From assembly GCA_965652645.1 (NCBI GenBank), contig CBFGXE010000011.1:17021-81020 (forward strand): 64,000 nt of DNA. Reading direction: 5' to 3'. This document shows, piece after piece, positions 13,418-25,454 of the stretch. Both the position numbers and the translations under genes were made by a program. Positions within the stretch are counted from its first letter, which is position 1, and the number at the start of each line of letters is the position of its first letter. Source of the DNA: ZC4RG30 sp965652645 (lineage in GTDB: Bacteria; Pseudomonadota; Gammaproteobacteria; Steroidobacterales; Steroidobacteraceae). Below the pieces are notes generated by a model. That model was given only the letters and a program-made list of their open reading frames with translations. It was not told the origin of the DNA and ran no database searches.

Positions 13418-14536
13418 TCAGGCACCCGCGCCGGGGCCGGACTGCGTCGCGGCCAGGTCGAGCTTGGGCAGCAGGCTGGTGTCGGTGACGTACTTCTGCA
13501 GCACGCGCTTGTCGTTGGCGAACAGGTAGGCGTGGTCCGGATCGATCTCCTTGGCCTGCACGGCGGCCAGCAGCGCCTGGTCGAGCAGCTGCATGCCGAA
13601 CTCCTTGCCCATCTGGACCTGCGCCGGAATCTGGTGCGTCTGGTCGGTCTGGATGAGCTTGGCGATGGCCTTGGTCATCACCATCACCTCGCAGACAGCC
13701 TTGCGGCCCTGGTTGTCCACCGTCTTGCACAGCACCTGCGTGACCACGGCCAGCAGGCTCTGCGACAGGAAGCTCTTGGTCTGCTCGCGCTCCTCGATGG
13801 GCAGGGCGTCGATGATGCGGTCGATGGTCTTCACCGCGCCCGTGGTGTGCAGCGTGCCCAGCACCAGGTGGCCGGTCTCGGCGGCGGTCATGGCCATCGA
13901 GATGGTCTCCGCGTCGCGCATCTCGCCGACCAGGATCACGTCCGGGTCCTCGCGCATCGCGGCGCGCACCCCTTCCGCGAAGGAGGGCAGGTGGGTGCCC
14001 AGCTCGCGCTGGATCACCTGGCAGTTCTTGCTCCGGTGCACGAACTCGATCGGGTCCTCGAGGCTGATGATGTTCAGCTTCCGGGTGCCGTTGAGGTAGT
14101 CGATCATCGCCGCCAGCGTGGTGGACTTGCCCGAGCCGGTGGCGCCGGTCACCAGGATCATGCCCTGGTGGTAGTCGCAGAGCTTCCTGACAATGGGCGG
14201 CAGGCCCAGCTTGTCGAGGGTGGGAATCTCGGTGGGGATGGTGCGGAACACCGCCCCGATGCCGGTTTCCTTGCGGAACACATTGACGCGGAAACGCCCG
14301 CCGTCGGTGGAGACGTAGGAGAAGTCCACGTCGTTGCCCCGGGAGAAATGCTCCGCCTGGGAGGGCGTGAGGATCTCGGTGAGGTATCCCTCCAGCTCCG
14401 TGTCGCGCAGGTCCCTGAACTTGATGGGCACCAGGTCGCCGTACATGCGCAGCATCGGCGGCACGCCCACGGCCAGGTGGATGTCGGAGCAGCCCTGCTG
14501 GGTGCCCAGTTTCAGGAACGCGTCTATGCGGGCCAT
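13418..14536 (-). CDS. PilT-family twitching-motility ATPase (first copy)
   Basis: 372-residue PilT/PilU-type ATPase. Visible motifs are the PAS-like N-terminal GCSDIHLAVGVPPMLR, Walker A GATGSGKST, Asp box ISLEDPIEFVH, Walker B DPDVILVGEMRD and His box GTLHTTGAVKTIDRI. The C-terminal region (CDYHQGM, KTVDNQGRKAV, AYLFANDK) diverges from canonical PilT, so this is a distinct paralog of the next gene rather than a recent duplicate. It begins 15 nt after the stop of the HEAT-repeat kinase gene, so the three probably form one transcript. Whether it retracts a pilus or drives another machine cannot be told. Confidence 0.87.
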   Translation of the reverse strand: MARIDAFLKLGTQQGCSDIHLAVGVPPMLRMYGDLVPIKFRDLRDTELEGYLTEILTPSQAEHFSRGNDVDFSYVSTDGGRFRVNVFRKETGIGAVFRTIPTEIPTLDKLGLPPIVRKLCDYHQGMILVTGATGSGKSTTLAAMIDYLNGTRKLNIISLEDPIEFVHRSKNCQVIQRELGTHLPSFAEGVRAAMREDPDVILVGEMRDAETISMAMTAAETGHLVLGTLHTTGAVKTIDRIIDALPIEEREQTKSFLSQSLLAVVTQVLCKTVDNQGRKAVCEVMVMTKAIAKLIQTDQTHQIPAQVQMGKEFGMQLLDQALLAAVQAKEIDPDHAYLFANDKRVLQKYVTDTSLLPKLDLAATQSGPGAGA

Positions 14537-14551
14537 AAACGCCAGTTTACG

Positions 14552-16963
14552 TCATGCAAAGCGTTCGAGTGCTACCCGCATCTCATCCATGGACTGGAAG
14601 CGCTTGGTCTTGTCCACCGCCATGGCCCTGGTGATCAGCTCGGCCAGCCCCGGCGGCAGCTTCGGGTTCAGCTCCTGCGGCGGCCGGGCCTTGCCCTGCA
14701 CGTGCTGGTACATCACGGCCATGTGGTCGCCCCGGGCGTAGGGCGGCACGCCGGTGAACATCTCGTACATGATCACGCCCACGGCATAGATGTCGGCCCG
14801 CTCGTCCACCTTGCGGCCCAGGATCTGCTCGGGCGCCATGTATTTCGGGGAGCCAATCACGTAGCCGGTCTTGGTGAGCTGGGTGTCGCCCTCGCGGTGC
14901 GCGGCAGCCACGCCGAAGTCCACGATCTTCAGCAGGCCCTCGTTGTTGATCAGCACGTTGGCCGGCTTCAGGTCGCGGTGGATGATGCCCACCTTGTGCG
15001 CCACGGCCATGCCGGTGCACATGTCGATGGCGTACTTGACCGCCTTCTTCGTCTCGATGGGCTGCTCGTTGACCACTTCCGCGCCCAGCGTGTGGGAGGG
15101 GAAGTACTCCATCGAGATGGCGTAATTGCCCTGGATCTGCAGGAAGTCGTAGATGCGGATGACGTTCTGGTGCGTGATCTTGCGCGAGTAGCGCAGCTCG
15201 TGCACGAAGCGCTTCATCATCTCCTCGTCCTCGGCCACGTTCGGGTTGAGGAACTTGAGGATGAGGCGGTCGTCCACCACGGTGTCTTCCATCAGCAGCA
15301 CGGTGCCGAAGGCGCCCTTGCCGATGCGCTCGATGAACCGGTAGCGGCCCTCGAGCATGTCGCCGTTCTTCAGGGTGGTGATGTCGAGCTTGAGCTTGCC
15401 GGCGGCGGCCTGCTCCTCCACGTCGTGGAGCATGGGCTTCACGTCGGATTCTTCCATCGGCACCGAGCGGGCGAGGTCGGAGCCGGAGAGGGCGCGCGAG
15501 CCGCTCATCACCTGCGTGGCGCCGGTGCCCTCCATGCGCGAGGCCAGTTCGCGCAGGGCGGCCTGCGCCGCATCGGCGACGCCCGGGTCGGGCACCTGCG
15601 TCTGGGCCTGCAGCTGCAGGCGCACGTGTTCGCAGCGTTTGTCGTCGGCGATGGCCGCCAGCGCGTGCATGGCCTCCACCCGCAGTTCCTTCTCGGGCCG
15701 CTGCAGCAGTGGCAGCAGCTGCTCCACGTTGCGGCCCTCGCCAAGCTTGCCGACGGCGCGCACGACCACGGGCAGCGAGCGCACCGGCGTCGTGCCCAGC
15801 ATCTCCAGCAGGCGGGGCAGGGCGCGCTTGCTGCCGATGGCGGCCAGCGCGTCCACGGAGCGTTCGGACACCCACCAGTCCTTGTCGCGCGTGGCCTCGA
15901 TCAGGTGGCTGATGGCCCGCTCGTCCTTGGTCTGGTTGAGGATCTCGATGGCGGCGCGGCGGATGTCCTCGTCCTTGTCGCGCGCCAGCTGCAGCACCGC
16001 GTCGATGACCTTCGGGCCACCGATCTTGCCCAGCGCGTCGCCGGCGCGGCTGCGCACCCACCAGTCATCGTCCTTGATGGCCTCGAGCAGGAACTTCACC
16101 GAGCGGGCGTCGCCGATCTCGTTGAGCACCTCCACCGCGGCGCGGCGGGCGTATTCGTTCTCGTCCTTGAGCACCGGGATCAGGTGCTTGATGGTCTCCG
16201 GGTCGTTGGCGCGGATCAGCACGTCGATGGCGCGGTTCTGCACGTCGATTTCCGGGTCGCGCAGCAGCTGGCACACCGCTGCGGCGTCGACCGGTCCGTC
16301 CATGCGGGCCAGCGCGCCCAGCGCGGCGGCGCGGATCATCTTGTTGTTGTCGCGCAGCTGGCCCTGCAGCGCGCGCTTGATCTCGGTGCGGTTGAACCTG
16401 GCGAGGATGTTGATGATGTGCATCCGCGCGATCGGGTCCTTGCCGTCGAGGCGCGACACCAGCTCGTTGGCGGTCTCCGGCGTGGCGATGTCGGAGATGA
16501 TGCGGAACAGGGCGGCCTTCTCGTTGGGCTCCTGGTTGTAGGCGGCGGTGAGCAGCTCGCGCAGGCTGAAGCGGTCCTTGTGGGCCTGGATGGCCTCCAG
16601 CAGCGCCGCCTTGGGCACGTCCTTGTTGTTGAGGGCGTCAAGCAGCAGGTGCGGGGCGAAGTTGCGGGCCGAGGACAGCGCCCAGCCGATGCCCTGTGCG
16701 ATGCGCGAGTTGCCGTCGCGCAGGCCCTGCACGTATTGCGGGAAGGTCTTGTTGCTGACCAGGTGCGACAGCACGTCGACCAGGGCCACGGTGGCATTCT
16801 TGTCGGCGTCGCCCAGGGCGAGGATCACAGGTTCGATGGCGGCCGCGCCCACGCTCTTCAGGCGGGCCACCGACTTGAGGGTCTCTTCCCCCAGGGGCTT
16901 GTCGGTCGACTTGATCTGCGTGATCAGCCGGTCCGCGCGCAGATTCGAGAAGAAGCCGATCAC
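14552..16963 (-). CDS. Ser/Thr protein kinase with N-terminal HEAT-repeat domain
   Basis: About 803 residues. The first roughly 480 form a HEAT/PBS-lyase-type helical repeat array, seen as repeated blocks such as AAVEVLNEIGDARSVKFL and AAIEILNQTKDERAISHL spaced about 31 residues apart. The C-terminal 270 residues are a complete eukaryotic-like kinase: glycine loop GKGAFGTV, catalytic HRDLKPANVLIN, DFGVAAA, and APEQ in the activation segment. No transmembrane segment is obvious, so it is probably cytosolic. I chose the GTG at 16963 (residues MIGFFSNLRAD); a TTG at 17023 would add 20 residues, and no clear ribosome site decides between them. It heads a kinase-PilT-PilT cluster; control of the pilus-type motors is a reasonable inference. 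Confidence 0.85.
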   Translation of the reverse strand: MIGFFSNLRADRLITQIKSTDKPLGEETLKSVARLKSVGAAAIEPVILALGDADKNATVALVDVLSHLVSNKTFPQYVQGLRDGNSRIAQGIGWALSSARNFAPHLLLDALNNKDVPKAALLEAIQAHKDRFSLRELLTAAYNQEPNEKAALFRIISDIATPETANELVSRLDGKDPIARMHIINILARFNRTEIKRALQGQLRDNNKMIRAAALGALARMDGPVDAAAVCQLLRDPEIDVQNRAIDVLIRANDPETIKHLIPVLKDENEYARRAAVEVLNEIGDARSVKFLLEAIKDDDWWVRSRAGDALGKIGGPKVIDAVLQLARDKDEDIRRAAIEILNQTKDERAISHLIEATRDKDWWVSERSVDALAAIGSKRALPRLLEMLGTTPVRSLPVVVRAVGKLGEGRNVEQLLPLLQRPEKELRVEAMHALAAIADDKRCEHVRLQLQAQTQVPDPGVADAAQAALRELASRMEGTGATQVMSGSRALSGSDLARSVPMEESDVKPMLHDVEEQAAAGKLKLDITTLKNGDMLEGRYRFIERIGKGAFGTVLLMEDTVVDDRLILKFLNPNVAEDEEMMKRFVHELRYSRKITHQNVIRIYDFLQIQGNYAISMEYFPSHTLGAEVVNEQPIETKKAVKYAIDMCTGMAVAHKVGIIHRDLKPANVLINNEGLLKIVDFGVAAAHREGDTQLTKTGYVIGSPKYMAPEQILGRKVDERADIYAVGVIMYEMFTGVPPYARGDHMAVMYQHVQGKARPPQELNPKLPPGLAELITRAMAVDKTKRFQSMDEMRVALERFA

Positions 16964-17031
16964 TGGCAGGGGCCGCAAAATTCCTGTTGTTTTGAACCCC
17001 CGGAGTATGCCACAGGGCCCCAACGCGCCGG

Positions 17032-17058
17032 TTGCAATGCGGCGGTCACTGATAGAAT
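17032..17058 (+). promoter_or_regulatory. candidate promoter for mrp-dcd
   Basis: TTGCAA at 17032-17037 and TAGAAT at 17053-17058, separated by a short 15-nt spacer, lie in the 138-nt divergent gap between the kinase gene and mrp. The predicted start is near 17065, leaving a leader of about 37 nt. The hexamers are good but the spacing is suboptimal, so this is tentative. Confidence 0.35.
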
Positions 17059-17101
17059 TGCGAAAGACTTCCCAGCTTCCATCCGGCGGAAAAAATTCCC
17101 C

Positions 17102-18196
17102 ATGACCGAATCCGAGCAGGCCGTACGCGATGCCCTGCTGCCCGTACGTGAACCGGCCACCGGCAGCACCCTTGCGGAACTCAAGGCCATCCGCTCGCTG
17201 CAGCTGGACGCGGACACCCTGCGCCTGTCGCTGGTGCTGCCCGTTCCCGTGGGCGGCTACACCCCTGTCCTCCAGCCCCTGCTGGAAGGCGTGCTGCAGC
17301 GCACAGGAAGGCCGCCCAGGCTCGAACTGGAACTGGTGGCGGACATCCCCACCCAGGCCGTGCAGCGGCCCCTGAAGCCTCTGGCGGGCATACGCAACAT
17401 CGTGGCTGTCGGGTCGGCGAAGGGCGGGGTTGGCAAGTCAACCGTGGCGGCCAACCTGGCCGCGGCCTGGGCGGCAATGGGGGCGCGGGTGGGCCTGCTC
17501 GATGCGGACATCTACGGCCCCAGCCAGCCGCTGCTCATGGGCGTGGCGGAGGGCACCAGGCCGGCCACCCGCGACCAACGCATCATTCCGGTGCAGGCCC
17601 ACGGCCTGAAGCTGATGTCCATCGGCCTGCTGATCGATGCCGCGCAACCTGCCATCTGGCGCGGCCCCATGGTCACCCAGGCCCTCACGCAGCTGCTCAC
17701 CGGCACGGAGTGGGGGGAGCTGGATTACCTGGTGCTCGACCTGCCGCCGGGCACCGGCGACCTGCAGCTCACGCTGGCGCAGAAGGTGCCGGTGGCCGGC
17801 GCCGTGATCGTGACCACGCCGCAGGAGATCGCCGTGGCCGATGCCCGCAAGGGGCTGCGCATGTTCGAGAAGGTGTCCGTGGGCGTGCTGGGCGTGGTGG
17901 AGAACATGGCCACGCATGTGTGCACGAACTGCGGCCACGAAGATGCCATCTTCGGCAGTGGCGGCGGCGAGGCGCTGGCCGCCGAGTGCGGCGTGGCGCT
18001 GCTGGGCCGGCTGCCGCTGGACACCCGCATCCGCGAGGAATCCGGGACCGGCAGGCCCACCGTGCTGGCCGCGCCGGATTCCGCGCGCGGCCGCGCCTAT
18101 GTCGAACTGGCACGTCGCACCGCCGGGGTGCTGGCCGCCAGGCCGCGCGATCGCAGCGGCACATTCCCCGGCGTCGTCGTCGAGAGAGCTTCATGA
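17102..18196 (+). CDS. mrp: Mrp/ApbC-family iron-sulfur cluster carrier ATPase
   Basis: P-loop ATPase that carries or delivers [4Fe-4S] clusters, 364 residues. An N-terminal DUF59/MIP18-like region (about 1-85) precedes the deviant Walker [21 protein letters not shown] and DLPPGTGD are family signatures, and CTNC (C-x2-C) supplies the cluster ligands. The ATG at 17102 follows a poor Shine-Dalgarno sequence, but the conserved N-terminus starts here. The frame remains open far upstream to 13214, which is only antisense shadow of the kinase and pilT-like genes. Its stop overlaps the dcd ATG by 4 nt. Confidence 0.95.
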   Translation: MTESEQAVRDALLPVREPATGSTLAELKAIRSLQLDADTLRLSLVLPVPVGGYTPVLQPLLEGVLQRTGRPPRLELELVADIPTQAVQRPLKPLAGIRNIVAVGSAKGGVGKSTVAANLAAAWAAMGARVGLLDADIYGPSQPLLMGVAEGTRPATRDQRIIPVQAHGLKLMSIGLLIDAAQPAIWRGPMVTQALTQLLTGTEWGELDYLVLDLPPGTGDLQLTLAQKVPVAGAVIVTTPQEIAVADARKGLRMFEKVSVGVLGVVENMATHVCTNCGHEDAIFGSGGGEALAAECGVALLGRLPLDTRIREESGTGRPTVLAAPDSARGRAYVELARRTAGVLAARPRDRSGTFPGVVVERAS

Positions 18197-18759
18197 GCAT
18201 CAAGTCCGACCACTGGATCCGCCGCATGGCGGAATCCCATCGCATGATCGAACCCTTCGAGGCCGGCCAGGTGCGCGAGTCCGGCGGGGCGCGCATCGTC
18301 TCCTACGGCACCTCCAGCTACGGCTACGACGTGCGCTGCGCGCGCGAGTTCAAGGTGTTCACCAACATCAACAGCACCATCGTCGACCCGAAGAAGTTCG
18401 ACCCGCAGAGCTTCGTCGACGTGGAATCCGACGTGTGCATCATCCCGCCGAACTCCTTCGCGCTGGCGCGCACGGTGGAGTACTTCCGCATCCCCCGCAA
18501 TGTGCTGGTGGTGTGCCTGGGCAAGTCCACCTACGCCCGCTGCGGCATCATCGTGAACGTCACGCCGCTGGAGCCGGAGTGGGAGGGGCACGTGACGCTG
18601 GAGTTCTCGAACACCACGCCGCTGCCGGCCAAGGTGTACGCCAACGAGGGCGTGGCGCAGATGCTGTTCTTCGAGTCCGACGAGGTGTGCGCCACGTCCT
18701 ACCGCGATCGCGGCGGAAAATACCAGGGCCAGGTGGGCGTGACGCTGCCGAAGGCCTGA
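18193..18759 (+). CDS. dcd: dCTP deaminase
   Basis: Converts dCTP to dUTP for dTMP synthesis; trimeric all-beta enzyme. The 188 residues are full length. Family blocks are visible: [10 protein letters not shown], the catalytic stretch [15 protein letters not shown] (containing the essential Glu), and [11 protein letters not shown]. It is translationally coupled to mrp (ATGA overlap), an order found in many gammaproteobacteria. It converges on the DUF3108 gene with a gap of only 6 nt and no visible terminator hairpin. Confidence 0.97.
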   Translation: MSIKSDHWIRRMAESHRMIEPFEAGQVRESGGARIVSYGTSSYGYDVRCAREFKVFTNINSTIVDPKKFDPQSFVDVESDVCIIPPNSFALARTVEYFRIPRNVLVVCLGKSTYARCGIIVNVTPLEPEWEGHVTLEFSNTTPLPAKVYANEGVAQMLFFESDEVCATSYRDRGGKYQGQVGVTLPKA

Positions 18760-18765
18760 GGCGGC

Positions 18766-19449
18766 TCAGCGCTCCAGCGCGGTGAGGGTCATCGACCACT
18801 CGACGTCGCGCCCGTTGCGCCGCTCCACCTTCAGCGGCATGTAGCCGAGTTCCGGCGCGCACCAGAAAAGGGTGGCCTTGCGCGAGCCGGGGCGGCGGCT
18901 GCTGAAGATATCGGCGCGATGCTTGCCGGCCACCGAGTCGATGAGCTCGCTGCCTTCCACCGCATAGAGGTAGTCCTTGATGCGGTCCTCGTCCACGAGC
19001 ACGAAGCGCGCGGGCATGCGCTCGGAAAGCAGTTCCTGCATCAGGGCCACCTGCACCGACAGGGTATCCAGCAGGCCCGGCTGGATGGGCAGGTCCACCC
19101 GCTTGCGATTGACGGTGCCGGTGACGCGGCCGCCCTGCCAGTCGAAGGTCAGCGACTGGGAGTTCTCGTCGGAGGTGAATGACTCGGGCACCACCCGGCC
19201 ATCGACGATGCGGAACACGCTCTTCGACGCCTGATTGGAGGGAATGGCGAGGCGGAACAGGCCGCGCGACTGGATGCGTGATTCATAGGACCAGCGCCCG
19301 CCGTCCAGCTTCTGCAGCTGGAGGTGGCCGGTGCCCGCGGACATGCCGTTCCAGCGGATGGCGTAGGTGGCCTTGAACGGGGCCAGGTCGGCAGCGGCGG
19401 CGAGGCCGGGCAGCAGCAGGGCGAGCAGCAGGGCGGCGATGCGCAGCAT
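18766..19449 (-). CDS. DUF3108 family exported protein
   Basis: 227-residue protein with a signal peptide ([20 protein letters not shown]), so periplasmic or outer-membrane associated. The mature part is predicted beta-rich and matches the DUF3108 family that regularly follows purN in gammaproteobacteria (blocks YAIRWNGMSAGTG, DEDRIKDYLY, ATLFWCAPELGYMPLKVE). The ATG at 19449 shares its A with the purN stop (TGATG), indicating coupled translation. No biochemical role is established. Confidence 0.85.
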   Translation of the reverse strand: MLRIAALLLALLLPGLAAAADLAPFKATYAIRWNGMSAGTGHLQLQKLDGGRWSYESRIQSRGLFRLAIPSNQASKSVFRIVDGRVVPESFTSDENSQSLTFDWQGGRVTGTVNRKRVDLPIQPGLLDTLSVQVALMQELLSERMPARFVLVDEDRIKDYLYAVEGSELIDSVAGKHRADIFSSRRPGSRKATLFWCAPELGYMPLKVERRNGRDVEWSMTLTALER

Positions 19450-20123
19450 CACGCGATCCTCACCGGCTGCGCCAGCGGGGCGCCATCCAGCGTGGGGTTG
19501 CCCCCGTTCCACTGCAGTCGTCCACTGGCCAGCCATGCGGTCACCATGGGATAGAGGATGTGTTCACGAGCATGAACCCGGGCTGAAAGGGTGGCAACCG
19601 TGTCGCCCGGGAGCACCGGCACGGGGCCTTGCGCGACCAGCGGGCCGCCGTCCAGCTCCGGCGTGACGAAATGCACGCTGGCGCCGTGTTCGGCGTCGCC
19701 AGCGGCCAGCGCGCGCGCATGGGTATCAAGGCCCTTGTGCCTGGGCAGCAGCGAAGGGTGGATGTTGAGCATGCGTCCGCGGTAGCGGTCGACGAGGGGC
19801 GCGGACAGCACGCGCATGAAGCCGGCGAGGATGACGTAGTCGGCGCCACTGGATTCGATCTCGCGTTCCACCACGGCCTCGAAGGCCTGCCGGTCCGGCC
19901 GCCCGTCGCGCAGCAGGGCGCGGCGATCCACCACCACGGCAGGCAGTCCCAGCTCGCGCGCGCGCTCCAGTCCGGCGGCCTCGGGAACATCGGAGAGCAC
20001 CAGCGTGATGCGCGCGGGAATCCGTCCCTCGCGGCAGGCGCGGGCAATGGCCACCATGTTGCTGCCGCCGCCGGAGATCAGCACCGCCAGCCGCGGCAGG
20101 GGATCAGTCCTCGATGACGACAC
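19449..20123 (-). CDS. purN: phosphoribosylglycinamide formyltransferase
   Basis: Third step of purine synthesis, using 10-formyl-THF. It has 224 residues. The phosphate-binding loop SGGGSNM, the catalytic NIHPSLLP (Asn-His) and the catalytic Asp in [10 protein letters not shown] are present. The GTG start at 20123 overlaps the end of purM by 20 nt; there is no in-frame alternative before the conserved PRLAVLISG block. The order purM-purN-DUF3108 suggests one operon. Confidence 0.95.
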   Translation of the reverse strand: MSSSRTDPLPRLAVLISGGGSNMVAIARACREGRIPARITLVLSDVPEAAGLERARELGLPAVVVDRRALLRDGRPDRQAFEAVVEREIESSGADYVILAGFMRVLSAPLVDRYRGRMLNIHPSLLPRHKGLDTHARALAAGDAEHGASVHFVTPELDGGPLVAQGPVPVLPGDTVATLSARVHAREHILYPMVTAWLASGRLQWNGGNPTLDGAPLAQPVRIA

Positions 20124-21135
20124 CGGCGTTTCCGGTGCGGATCTCGCCGATCAGCGAGGCCTGCTCGCCGGCGTCGCGCAGCAGTGCCAGGGCTTCATCC
20201 GCATGGGCGGCGGGCACCACGGCCACCATGCCGATGCCGCAGTTGAAGGTGCGGTACATCTCCGCGGGCGTGATGCGGCCGGTCGTGGCCAGCCAGTCGA
20301 ACACCGGGTCGCGATGCCAGCCCGGGCGTTGCAGCCTGGCTTCCAGGCCATCCGGCAGCACGCGCGGGATGTTGTCGGTGAGGCCGCCGCCGGTGATGTG
20401 CGCAAAGGCCGAGACGGGCAGGGCGGCTGCCAGCTTCAGCATGCTCTTCACGTAGATGCGGGTGGGCTCGAGCAGGCGGTCGAACAGCGGCCGGCCTTCC
20501 AGCTGCGTGCCCGCATCGGCCCCGGCCACGGCGATGAGCTTGCGCACCAGGGAAAAGCCGTTGGAGTGCACGCCGGAGGAAGCCATGCCGATGATGGCGT
20601 CACCGGCCTTCACGCGCGTTCCGTCCAGCACCTGGCTGCGCTCCACCACGCCGACGCAGAAGCCGGCCAGGTCGTAATCGCCGCCGTGGTACATGCCGGG
20701 CATCTCGGCGGTTTCGCCGCCCACCAGCGCGCACCCGGCCTGCAGGCATCCTTCCGCGATGCCGGCGACGACCTTCTCGGCCACGTCCACCGACAGCTTG
20801 CCCGTGGCGTAGTAGTCGAGGAAAAACAGCGGCTCGGCGCCCTGCACGGCCACGTCGTTCACGCACATGGCCACCAGGTCGATGCCGATGCGCTCGTGGC
20901 GGTTGGTGTCGATGGCCAGGCGCAGCTTGGTGCCCACGCCGTCGGTGCCGGAGACCAGCACCGGCTCGCGGTAGCGTTGCGGCAGGGAGACCAGTGCGCC
21001 GAAACCGCCGACGCCGGCCAGCACCTCCGGTCGCAGGGTTCGTTTGACGACGGGCTTGATGCGCTCGACCAGCTCGTCTCCGGCGTCGATGTCGACGCCC
21101 GCGTCGCGGTAGCTGATGCCGCTTGTTGGCTGCAT
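20104..21135 (-). CDS. purM: phosphoribosylformylglycinamidine cyclo-ligase (AIR synthetase)
   Basis: Fifth step of purine synthesis, ATP-dependent ring closure. The 343 residues from [13 protein letters not shown] are full length. Visible family blocks are [29 protein letters not shown] and HITGGG. I chose the ATG at 21135 because the conserved N-terminal SYRDAGVDI starts just after it. The frame runs on to 21546 only as antisense shadow of the CDP-alcohol phosphatidyltransferase gene. Confidence 0.97.
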   Translation of the reverse strand: MQPTSGISYRDAGVDIDAGDELVERIKPVVKRTLRPEVLAGVGGFGALVSLPQRYREPVLVSGTDGVGTKLRLAIDTNRHERIGIDLVAMCVNDVAVQGAEPLFFLDYYATGKLSVDVAEKVVAGIAEGCLQAGCALVGGETAEMPGMYHGGDYDLAGFCVGVVERSQVLDGTRVKAGDAIIGMASSGVHSNGFSLVRKLIAVAGADAGTQLEGRPLFDRLLEPTRIYVKSMLKLAAALPVSAFAHITGGGLTDNIPRVLPDGLEARLQRPGWHRDPVFDWLATTGRITPAEMYRTFNCGIGMVAVVPAAHADEALALLRDAGEQASLIGEIRTGNAGVVIED

Positions 21136-21204
21136 GGTTCGTCCTGGGGAAAGCTTTGCGATATTGTATAGGACTTTTCGCCGTGCCCTGGCCGCGCCCA
21201 CGCC
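21136..21204. promoter_or_regulatory. divergent purM / CDP-alcohol phosphatidyltransferase promoter region
   Basis: This 69-nt gap is the only AT-rich segment nearby. Leftward, a TACAAT-type -10 lies in the complement of 21162-21170. Rightward, TATAGG lies at 21167-21172. The two candidate -10 elements overlap, so the promoters may compete. No convincing -35 or PurR-like operator was recognised. Confidence 0.35.
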
Positions 21205-21753
21205 ATGCGCCACCTGCCCAACATCCTCTGTTTCTTCCGCATTGCGCTGATCCCGCCCCTGGTGCTGGCCATGCTCCGCGGCGAGCAGGCCGGCATCCTG
21301 GTGCTGTTCACGCTGGCGGCGGTTTCCGACGGACTGGACGGCTACCTGGCCAAGCGCTTCGGCTGGACCTCCGACCTGGGCCGCTTCCTGGATCCCGCCG
21401 CCGACAAGCTGCTCTTGATGTCCGTGTTCATCACCGCGGCCTGGCTGGACATTGCGCCCTGGTGGGTGGCGGCCGTGGCCATCGCGCGCGATGTCACCAT
21501 CGGGGTCGGGGCGCTGATCTTCCGCCTCTGGTTCGGGCCGCTGCATGGCCGGCCCACCGCTATCAGCAAGGTGAACACCGCGATGCAGATGGCCTACCTG
21601 CTGGCCCTGATCCTGGCCAGCGCCAGCGGGTTTCCGCCGCGCGGCCTGATCGAGGTGCTGGCCGCGGTGGTGGTGCTGACCACCCTGGTGAGCGGCGTCG
21701 ACTACGTGGGCCGCTTCCTGCAGCGCGCCTTCGCGCGGATCGCCGCCACGTGA
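21205..21753 (+). CDS. CDP-alcohol phosphatidyltransferase family protein (PgsA-like)
   Basis: Inner-membrane enzyme of about 182 residues with five to six hydrophobic helices. The family catalytic motif D-G-x2-D-G-x2-A-x8-G-x3-D-x3-D is present as [10 protein letters not shown]...[12 protein letters not shown]. It most resembles phosphatidylglycerophosphate synthases, but genomes with this purM-hda neighbourhood often carry a canonical pgsA elsewhere, so the acceptor alcohol is uncertain. The stop overlaps the hda GTG start (GTGA). Confidence 0.88.
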   Translation: MRHLPNILCFFRIALIPPLVLAMLRGEQAGILVLFTLAAVSDGLDGYLAKRFGWTSDLGRFLDPAADKLLLMSVFITAAWLDIAPWWVAAVAIARDVTIGVGALIFRLWFGPLHGRPTAISKVNTAMQMAYLLALILASASGFPPRGLIEVLAAVVVLTTLVSGVDYVGRFLQRAFARIAAT

Positions 21754-22430
21754 GGCAGTTACCCCTGGGCGTGCGGTTGCAGGATCGCGCGCTCTTCGAG
21801 AGTTTCCTCACCGGCGCCAATGGCCAGGCGCTGGCGGCGTCGCAGGCGCTGGCTGCCGGCACTGATTCCCTGCTCTACCTGCACGGCATCGAGGCGTCCG
21901 GCAAGTCGCACCTGCTGCAGGCCATGTGCGCCGCCTGCGCCGGCGCAGCCTACCTGCCGCTGCGCACGTTGCGCGCGCTGGCGCCGGAGGCACTGGAAGG
22001 GCTGGCCGGCCTGCCGCTGCTGGCCATCGATGATCCGGAGGCCATCGCCGGCGAGATGCTCTGGGAGCAGCAGTTGTTCTCGCTGTACAACGAATGCATG
22101 GCTGCCGGCACGCGCATCGCCGTGGCGGCGCGCATGCCGGCGGTGGACCTGCCGCTGGTGCTGCCGGACCTCCGGTCCCGCCTGGCCGCCATGCCGCACT
22201 TCGCGCTGCGGCCGCTGGATGAGGCCCAGCAGCGCAGTGCCCTGCTGGCGCGCGCCGCGGCGCGCGGCATCCAGCTGCCCGAGGATGCCGTGCACTACCT
22301 GCAACGGCGCTTCGCGCGGGACATGGCCAGCCTGTCGCAGATCCTGGAGCGGCTGGATGCGGCCTCGCTGGAGGCGAAGCGGCCGCTGACGCTGCCCTTC
22401 ATCCGCAGCGTGCTGGGAGATGCCCCCTGA
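21750..22430 (+). CDS. hda: DnaA-related regulator Hda
   Basis: AAA+ protein related to the DnaA ATPase domain. With the beta clamp it promotes ATP hydrolysis by DnaA and prevents over-initiation. It has 226 residues from the GTG at 21750. The N-terminal [17 protein letters not shown] contains the QL-type clamp-binding motif, Walker A is [11 protein letters not shown], Walker B is [10 protein letters not shown], and DLRSRL is sensor/arginine-finger-like. It is translationally coupled to the upstream membrane enzyme. A short hairpin (GCCCC/GGGGC, 22422-22435) spans the stop codon without a T tract. Confidence 0.92.
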   Translation: MRQLPLGVRLQDRALFESFLTGANGQALAASQALAAGTDSLLYLHGIEASGKSHLLQAMCAACAGAAYLPLRTLRALAPEALEGLAGLPLLAIDDPEAIAGEMLWEQQLFSLYNECMAAGTRIAVAARMPAVDLPLVLPDLRSRLAAMPHFALRPLDEAQQRSALLARAAARGIQLPEDAVHYLQRRFARDMASLSQILERLDAASLEAKRPLTLPFIRSVLGDAP

Positions 22431-22463
22431 GGGGCAGGGGGCGCGCCGGGATGCGGACGCGCG

Positions 22464-23715
<1,252 letters not shown>

Positions 23716-25454
23716 CGGCAGGGATCTCCGTGTTCTCGCCACTGCGCCGGTTGCGGTATTCCAGCCGCCCGGAGGCCAGCCCGCGGTCGCCCACCACGAT
23801 GCAGTGGGGAATGCCCAGCAGCTCCGCGTCGGCGAACTTCACCCCGGGGCGCGCATCGCGGTCGTCATAGAGCACGTCGATGCCGGCGTCGTTGAAAGCC
23901 GCGTACAGGCCGTCTGCGGCGTTGCGGACAGCCTCGGAGCGATCGTGGTTGAGGGTGACCAGCAGCACGGTATGGGGGGCGATGGGTTCAGGCCAGATGA
24001 TGCCCTTTTCATCATGATTCTGTTCAATGGCCGCCGCCACGATGCGCGTCACACCTATGCCATAACAGCCCATCAGGGGAGTGAGGTCCTTGCCCGCCGG
24101 GTCGAGCACGGTGAGCTTCAGGGTCTCGCTGTACTTGCGGCCGAGCTGGAATATGTGGCCCACCTCGATGCCGCGGCGGATGGTCAGCCGGCCCTTGCCG
24201 GAGGGCGAGGGGTCGCCGTCGACCACGTTGCGCAGGTCGGCGCTTTCGGGTTCCGGAAGATCGCGCCCCCAGTTCACCCCGGTGAGGTGCGCATCGGTGG
24301 CATTGGCACCGCAGACGAAGTCGGCCAGTGCCGCGGCGGCATGGTCCACGACGACGCGGCAGGGCAGGCCCACCGGTCCCAGGAAGCCGATTTCGGTGCC
24401 GGTGGCCTCCTTGATGCGCGCGGCGCTGGCCATGCGCAGGGGGCTGGCCACGCCGGCGACCTTCTGCGCCTTCACGGCGTTGAGTTCATGGTCGCCGCGC
24501 AGCACCAGCGCCACCACGCCGCCGTCGCTGCCCTCGACCACCAGGGTCTTCACGCAGCGGTCGGCCGGCACCTCCAGCAGTGCGCAGACTTCGGCAATGG
24601 TCTTCGCGCCTGGCGTGGCCACCTGCGCCATCGCCTGCGTGGCCGGCGCACGCCGGCCGTCAAAGGCCGGCGTGGAAGCCAGCTCGAGGTTGGCGGCGTA
24701 GTCATCGGCGTCGGAGACCGCGATGGCATCCTCGCCGGAGTCTGCCAGCACCTGGAATTCCTCCGATGCACTGCCGCCGATGGCGCCGGTGTCGGCACGC
24801 ACCGCACGGAAGGCGAGCCCCATGCGCTCGAACATGCGCATGTAGGCGGCCTTCATGGCCGCATAGCCTTCTGCCAGGGAGGCCTGGTCGGCGTGGAAGG
24901 AGTAGGCATCCTTCATCAGGAACTCGCGGCCGCGCATCACGCCGAAGCGGGGGCGGATCTCGTCGCGGAACTTGGTCTGCACCTGGTAGAAGTTCACCGG
25001 CAGCTGGCGGTAGCTCTTCAGCTCGCGTCGCGCGATGTCGGTGATCACTTCCTCATGGGTGGGACCGATCACGAAGTCGCGCTCGTGGCGGTCCTTCAGG
25101 CGCAGCAGTTCAGGGCCGTACTGGTCCCAGCGCCCGGACTCCTGCCACAGTTCGGCCGGCTGCACGGCGGGCATCAGCAGTTCCAGCGCGCCGGCGCGGT
25201 TCATCTCCTCGCGGATGATGGCCTCGACCTTGCGCACGGCACGCAGGCCCAGCGGCATCCAGGTGTAGATGCCGGCGGCGAGGCGGCGGATGAGGCCGGC
25301 GCGCAGCATCAGCTTGTGGCTGACGACCTCGGCATCGGCGGGAGATTCCTTGGCGGTATTGACCGGGTAGCGTGACAGGCGCATGCGGCTGTGGGGCTTG
25401 AGGATCGCGTGGGAAAGGACGCGACAGTCTAGCAGGCCGACCGGACCTGCGCCG

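Noticed and set aside
13214..18196. A single open frame of 1660 codons on the + strand
   Set aside because: Only its last 364 codons are mrp. The rest is antisense to the kinase and PilT-like genes and has low-complexity His/Gln/Arg/Ala composition, an effect of high GC at third codon positions.
22422..22435. Hairpin GCCCC-CTGA-GGGGC at the end of hda
   Set aside because: Short stem across the stop codon with no T tract; may be chance in GC-rich DNA.
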